A stretch of 64,000 bases of DNA. It comes from an uncultured Collinsella sp. Its GTDB lineage: Bacteria; Actinomycetota; Coriobacteriia; Coriobacteriales; Coriobacteriaceae. The notes under the pieces were generated by a model that saw nothing but the letters and a program-made list of their open reading frames with translations, did no database searches and was not told the origin of the DNA. Positions 61,037-64,000 of this stretch are shown one piece after another. The DNA is taken from positions 18,538-82,537 of the forward strand of contig CAAEHI010000041.1 in NCBI GenBank assembly GCA_900755685.1, given 5' to 3'. The stretch's first letter is position 1. Each line of letters begins with the position of its first letter. Made by a program: the position numbers and the translations under genes.

Positions 61037-61060
61037 GGCGCAAGAATAATAAGTCCACTG

Positions 61061-61093
61061 AAAGGAGGCGTCCGAAAGGATGCCTCCTTTTTG
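61061..61093 (+). terminator. Terminator of dacA
   Basis: AAAGGAGGCGTCC and GGATGCCTCCTTT pair around GAAA, with TTTTT following. Confidence 0.88.
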
Positions 61094-61120
61094 AGGGTTC
61101 GAATCCCCAGCCTCCTTTCT
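61085..61120 (+). other. tRNA T-arm-like remnant
   Basis: GAGGGTTCGAATCCCC followed shortly by CTCCGCA resembles the 3' part of the adjacent tRNA-Ser (T-arm and acceptor end), on the opposite strand. No 5' half is present. It could be a leftover of recombination at the tRNA gene. Confidence 0.4.
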
Positions 61121-61124
61121 CCGC

Positions 61125-61152
61125 ACAAAAAAGGGCCCCAAATGGGACCCTT
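61125..61152 (-). terminator. Terminator of tRNA-Ser
   Basis: AAGGGTCCC and GGGGCCCTT (read on -) pair with one mismatch, followed by TTTTTT. Confidence 0.8.
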
Positions 61153-61166
61153 CTTCAAATTCGTAC

Positions 61167-61257
61167 TGGCGGAGAGCTGGGGATTCGAACCCCAGATGCC
61201 CTTTTGGGGCATACTCGCTTAGCAGGCGAGCACCTTCGGCCTCTCGGTCAGCTCTCC
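61167..61257 (-). tRNA. tRNA-Ser, anticodon GCU, CCA encoded
   Basis: Read on -, the gene starts GGAGAGCTGACCGAGAGGCC, has CTGCTAA as its anticodon loop (GCT), a long variable arm (ATGCCCC...GGGGCAT-type), the T-loop TTCGAAT and acceptor GCTCTCC plus G and CCA. The length is 91 bases. A terminator follows at 61125-61152. Confidence 0.95.
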
Positions 61258-61349
61258 GTAACAGCCGTTCTATAGTAACCAAACAGCCTAAGATGGGCAA
61301 GAGGAAATTTTCTAATTGCCTAGCATCCTTTCCTCATTGGAAGCTTCGC

Positions 61350-63791
61350 CTACCCCAGCGAGCGGTTGAGGGAGCCGAGCTCGTCGTTGCCCATGGTGCG
61401 CCACATTTGGAAGGTGCAACCGCGTGCCAGGAAAAAGAAGCCGTTGTCGACCAGTTGAACAGCGGCATCTGCCAGCTGATTCGTCACGGCGGACACTGGC
61501 GGCAGCTCGAGTCCAGCCTTGCGAATGGTCTCGACCGCTTCCTCGAACGTCGGAGGCTCGCTGACGCCCATCTCGTTCATAAGGCCCTGCATTTCTTCCA
61601 GCGCGCTGCTGCCCGACTCCTCGCCACGTGGCACCAGACGGTAACAAGCCAGCGCAAGGTCGAGCTGATCGCAATTCCAATAGGCAAACGCCAGGCGATA
61701 GAACAGGTAGCCGATTGCAGAGCGATCGCTGGCAATACGTAGGCCGTGGCGCGCCACCTCGATAATCTCGTCAAAGCGCTCCAGACGCGCAAGAACGTTG
61801 ATGAGCGCAAAGTGCGATTGCATGGACGAGCGCGCCAGATCGTAAAGATGGCGCACCTCGGGCAGCGCTCGTTCAAAGTCCTCTTGCTCGACGTAAAAGC
61901 TGCAGATCTCGTGCTGGGCAAAGTACAGCGCATCGGGCGCACGAAGGATTCGCACAGAGTGGTCTTCTTCCAACACCGGTAGCACCATGCGCACCAGCTG
62001 GTTATCGCAAAACTGCGTTTGAACCGGACCTGTCGCCAAAAGCTCGGCAACGGCGCACTTAGCCTCCAACTCCTCAACAAGACGGGAAAAGCCTTCAAAA
62101 GCACCTGTACGGTCGACTTTTGCCTGCTCGCGCAATTCAACAACACGGGCCACGTATGGGTCGTCGTCCTCTTCCATGACCTCCAACTCGTCAGCCGTAT
62201 CGGCAAGCAGCAAATCGCGCAGCGCCGGCGGAAGCGTGCGATGGTCATCACGCGGACGAGCATGAACCTCCGCAGGTTCAATCGTCTCCGGAGCAGTTGA
62301 CTCATACGCCTCAAGTACACGCTTGCACGGCATATCGTCCATGTCCATGCTCTCAAGATCCTTGGCGACAGGCACGCAATCGGCCAGATAGGCCGCGCGC
62401 CCAAAGAAATACGTTGCGACAACGCGCTCGCCCTGCTCACTGTCGGGAGCAGCAATCTGCACATAGCAGCGCGTGATGCAGGTGCCCGCGGCAAAACACG
62501 CTGCCGCAAGCGTGAGTGCCACGCGCGCATCGTGCTCCGCGGCCCAGATCGCGCGCGTGTCCTCGTCCAGCTCGCGCCAGGCGTCATCCTGAGCGTCGTA
62601 TTCACGTTGCGGCATGGCATCAACGACAGACTGCCCAAACCGAACGAGCATAATCCCCTCGGCAACGTTTGCCCGATAGGTATAGTCGAGCCGCGTGACC
62701 ACGTTGAGCGCCTCAACGATTCGCGCAAAACGGGTGCGCACGTCCCACTCGCCGCCCGGCTGGCAAGCCACCGTACCCGGCTTGCCCCACGGGTTATCGC
62801 TCGAAGCCGTATCGAGCAGTCGGGGAACATCGTTGGTCGTCTTGGCGATATGCCACGCATCAAAGAGCGCGCAGCCCTCAAGGCTCGGCGAGGATGCCGC
62901 AGGGACCAATCCGGCCCCGATGCGCTCAAGGATGCCGGAGAGGCGGTTGAGACGGCACTCGATGGCAAGCAGCATGTCAATCTCGTCCTGGTCCAACAGG
63001 CTACGATCAAAATTGAGATAGAAAATCTTTGAGCGATCAATGCGAGCCAGGCTCATCTCGGACTTGGCAGCGATGGTGCGCAGGCGGGGCAAGTCAATTT
63101 CGCTCATAAGGGCGGCGGCATAGCGCTCGATACCGCTCGGATTCTCGGCATGGTCAACGCGGTAGAGCAGCGTCTCGATAGCATCGGGGAGCGGTGCCGT
63201 GTTAAAGCCCAAAAACACCTCGACCGGCTCGGGCAACTTTACGAGCTTGATCTTGTCGACAACGTTCTGCATGTCCGCATCGAGACCGTCGACGCCCGCC
63301 GTGTTCGCAATAGCGCTTTCGGAGTTGGCAAATATCACGTAGCGCAAGAACATCGAGGCCATGAACTCGCCGTAAGGAAGGGCGCGGGTCGAATTCCATG
63401 TCTCGCGATCGGACTGCTCGCGCATGGGGCCTTCGGGAGAGCCGATGACTCGCGCCCGGGAGCGCATCGTCCCATCGGTACCCCTGACTGCAATCTCACC
63501 GATGTTGGAATCCGACTCGTCAAGGACCAGTTCCATGTCGGGATCGTTGGGCAGCGGAGCCTCGCTGACGGGGCGGTCCACCTTGTACACCTCACCCGAA
63601 ACGCTTACGTAGCCCAAAAGCGACACATGACTTTTGCCAACGAATTCGACGACATAACAAGATTCAAGCTGATCCTCGCCAAAGAGTTTCCAGACCACGC
63701 CATATGAGCGTCCCGCAGGCTGCTCGGGCATCGCCGGAAAGCGCTTCTTGGGATCGAGAAACCTGAGCTTGTATGTCGGACGCTCTGCCAC
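61350..63791 (-). CDS. Large TPR-like protein of unknown function
   Basis: This 813-residue soluble protein starts at a GTG (63791) with CAGGGTGA upstream. I recognise no catalytic domain. The first half is mixed alpha/beta (MAERPTYKLRFLDPKKRF at the start; Asp-rich LVLDESDSNIGE). Residues about 510-560 are acidic and possibly disordered. The last 230 residues (from about 580) are helical repeats typical of TPR units (YVEQEDFERALPEVRHLYDL, LARLERFDEIIEVARHGL, AFAYWNCDQLDLALACYRLV). There is no signal peptide and no membrane segment. It probably scaffolds other proteins. Confidence 0.7.
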   Translation of the reverse strand: MAERPTYKLRFLDPKKRFPAMPEQPAGRSYGVVWKLFGEDQLESCYVVEFVGKSHVSLLGYVSVSGEVYKVDRPVSEAPLPNDPDMELVLDESDSNIGEIAVRGTDGTMRSRARVIGSPEGPMREQSDRETWNSTRALPYGEFMASMFLRYVIFANSESAIANTAGVDGLDADMQNVVDKIKLVKLPEPVEVFLGFNTAPLPDAIETLLYRVDHAENPSGIERYAAALMSEIDLPRLRTIAAKSEMSLARIDRSKIFYLNFDRSLLDQDEIDMLLAIECRLNRLSGILERIGAGLVPAASSPSLEGCALFDAWHIAKTTNDVPRLLDTASSDNPWGKPGTVACQPGGEWDVRTRFARIVEALNVVTRLDYTYRANVAEGIMLVRFGQSVVDAMPQREYDAQDDAWRELDEDTRAIWAAEHDARVALTLAAACFAAGTCITRCYVQIAAPDSEQGERVVATYFFGRAAYLADCVPVAKDLESMDMDDMPCKRVLEAYESTAPETIEPAEVHARPRDDHRTLPPALRDLLLADTADELEVMEEDDDPYVARVVELREQAKVDRTGAFEGFSRLVEELEAKCAVAELLATGPVQTQFCDNQLVRMVLPVLEEDHSVRILRAPDALYFAQHEICSFYVEQEDFERALPEVRHLYDLARSSMQSHFALINVLARLERFDEIIEVARHGLRIASDRSAIGYLFYRLAFAYWNCDQLDLALACYRLVPRGEESGSSALEEMQGLMNEMGVSEPPTFEEAVETIRKAGLELPPVSAVTNQLADAAVQLVDNGFFFLARGCTFQMWRTMGNDELGSLNRSLG

Positions 63792-64000
63792 GAAGTATCA
63801 CCCTGATCGGTCGCTTGAAGAAGGAGTGGTCGCGAATAAGTCGCGACATCTACTCGGAATCTTACACGAGTCGACAGGAAATCGTCCGCTTCACGCTCGC
63901 GCCTCGACCGAGGTTCGAATCCATGCAGCGGCGACATAAAAGAAAAGCCCCCGTTGCCGGGAGCTTTAATCTCAAATGGTGCGGCGTATAGGATTCCGCG
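63792..64000. other. Upstream region of the TPR-like gene at the window edge
   Basis: The stretch holds the promoter zone of the TPR-like gene and a GTTCGAATCC word near 63912 without a matching stem. A hairpin AAAGCCCCCG / CCGGGAGCTTT (63952-63973) may end a - strand transcript entering from beyond the window. No gene is supported. Confidence 0.4.

Noticed and set aside
63905..63935. Possible tRNA T-arm on + (GGTTCGAATCC)
   Set aside because: No matching stem and no acceptor end around it.
63976..64000. Possible tRNA 3' end on - at the window edge
   Set aside because: TGGTGCGGCG could be a CCA end with acceptor, but the next bases (TATAGGATTCCGCG) do not give the T-loop consensus, so it is not supported.

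Overview
The window looks like a chromosome segment of a gut actinobacterium of the class Coriobacteriia, most likely Collinsella. This is inferred from the GC-rich coding style and from the gene set: a feoA-feoA-feoB cluster with a Cys-rich membrane partner, ebgA/ebgC, paired YhgE/Pip proteins and a nickel-dependent lactate racemase cluster. No taxonomic marker was searched.

Layout. (1) 1-16.9 kb: hexuronate catabolism. kdgK (3' end) and eda are on +. On - a uxaC, GPH symporter, uxaB, uxaA operon is controlled by an adjacent LacI regulator with paired operators. Together these form a route from galacturonate-type sugars to pyruvate and glyceraldehyde-3-phosphate. Set among them are a GntR regulator, a HIT protein, a YczE-like membrane protein, an AAA ATPase, a decayed GntR gene and two flavin oxidoreductases. 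(2) 17-20.9 kb: ferrous iron uptake (feoA, feoA, feoB, accessory) and an HPr-like protein. (3) 21-28 kb: an amino acid permease, then ebgC/ebgA beta-galactosidase opposite its LacI regulator, with three operators between them. (4) 28-36 kb: aspS, serB and a lar cluster (larB, truncated larC, tetR, larD, larA). (5) 36-44 kb: ppc, hisS, a broken MFS gene, an M20 amidohydrolase and an EamA transporter. (6) 44-64 kb: cell envelope and signalling: two YhgE/Pip proteins, htpG, a GNAT acetyltransferase, a Wzz/BY-kinase/PHP-phosphatase exopolysaccharide control operon, pstB with a PhoBR-like pair, a VanRS-like pair opposite a D,D-carboxypeptidase, tRNA-Ser(GCU), and a large TPR-like protein of unknown function.

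The most interesting signal is a pair of structured RNA leaders (about 372-520 and 3193-3330). They share conserved loop sequences while their stems differ by compensatory changes. Both end in a helix followed by a T-run. One precedes eda and the other precedes the YczE-like gene, whose upstream region also carries the operator found in front of uxaC. I could not match them to a riboswitch class I know, so they are candidate undescribed cis-regulatory RNAs tied to hexuronate metabolism.

The second theme is that many long intergenic regions carry long imperfect palindromes. At least three families repeat inside the window: a GTTGCGGTGAAATA family (three copies), a family with a conserved TCCGCAG / CGAGGA internal loop (two intact copies and one decayed), and a 62-bp tandem array in which every unit is its own hairpin. 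A triple-hairpin cluster lies at the broken end of the MFS gene.
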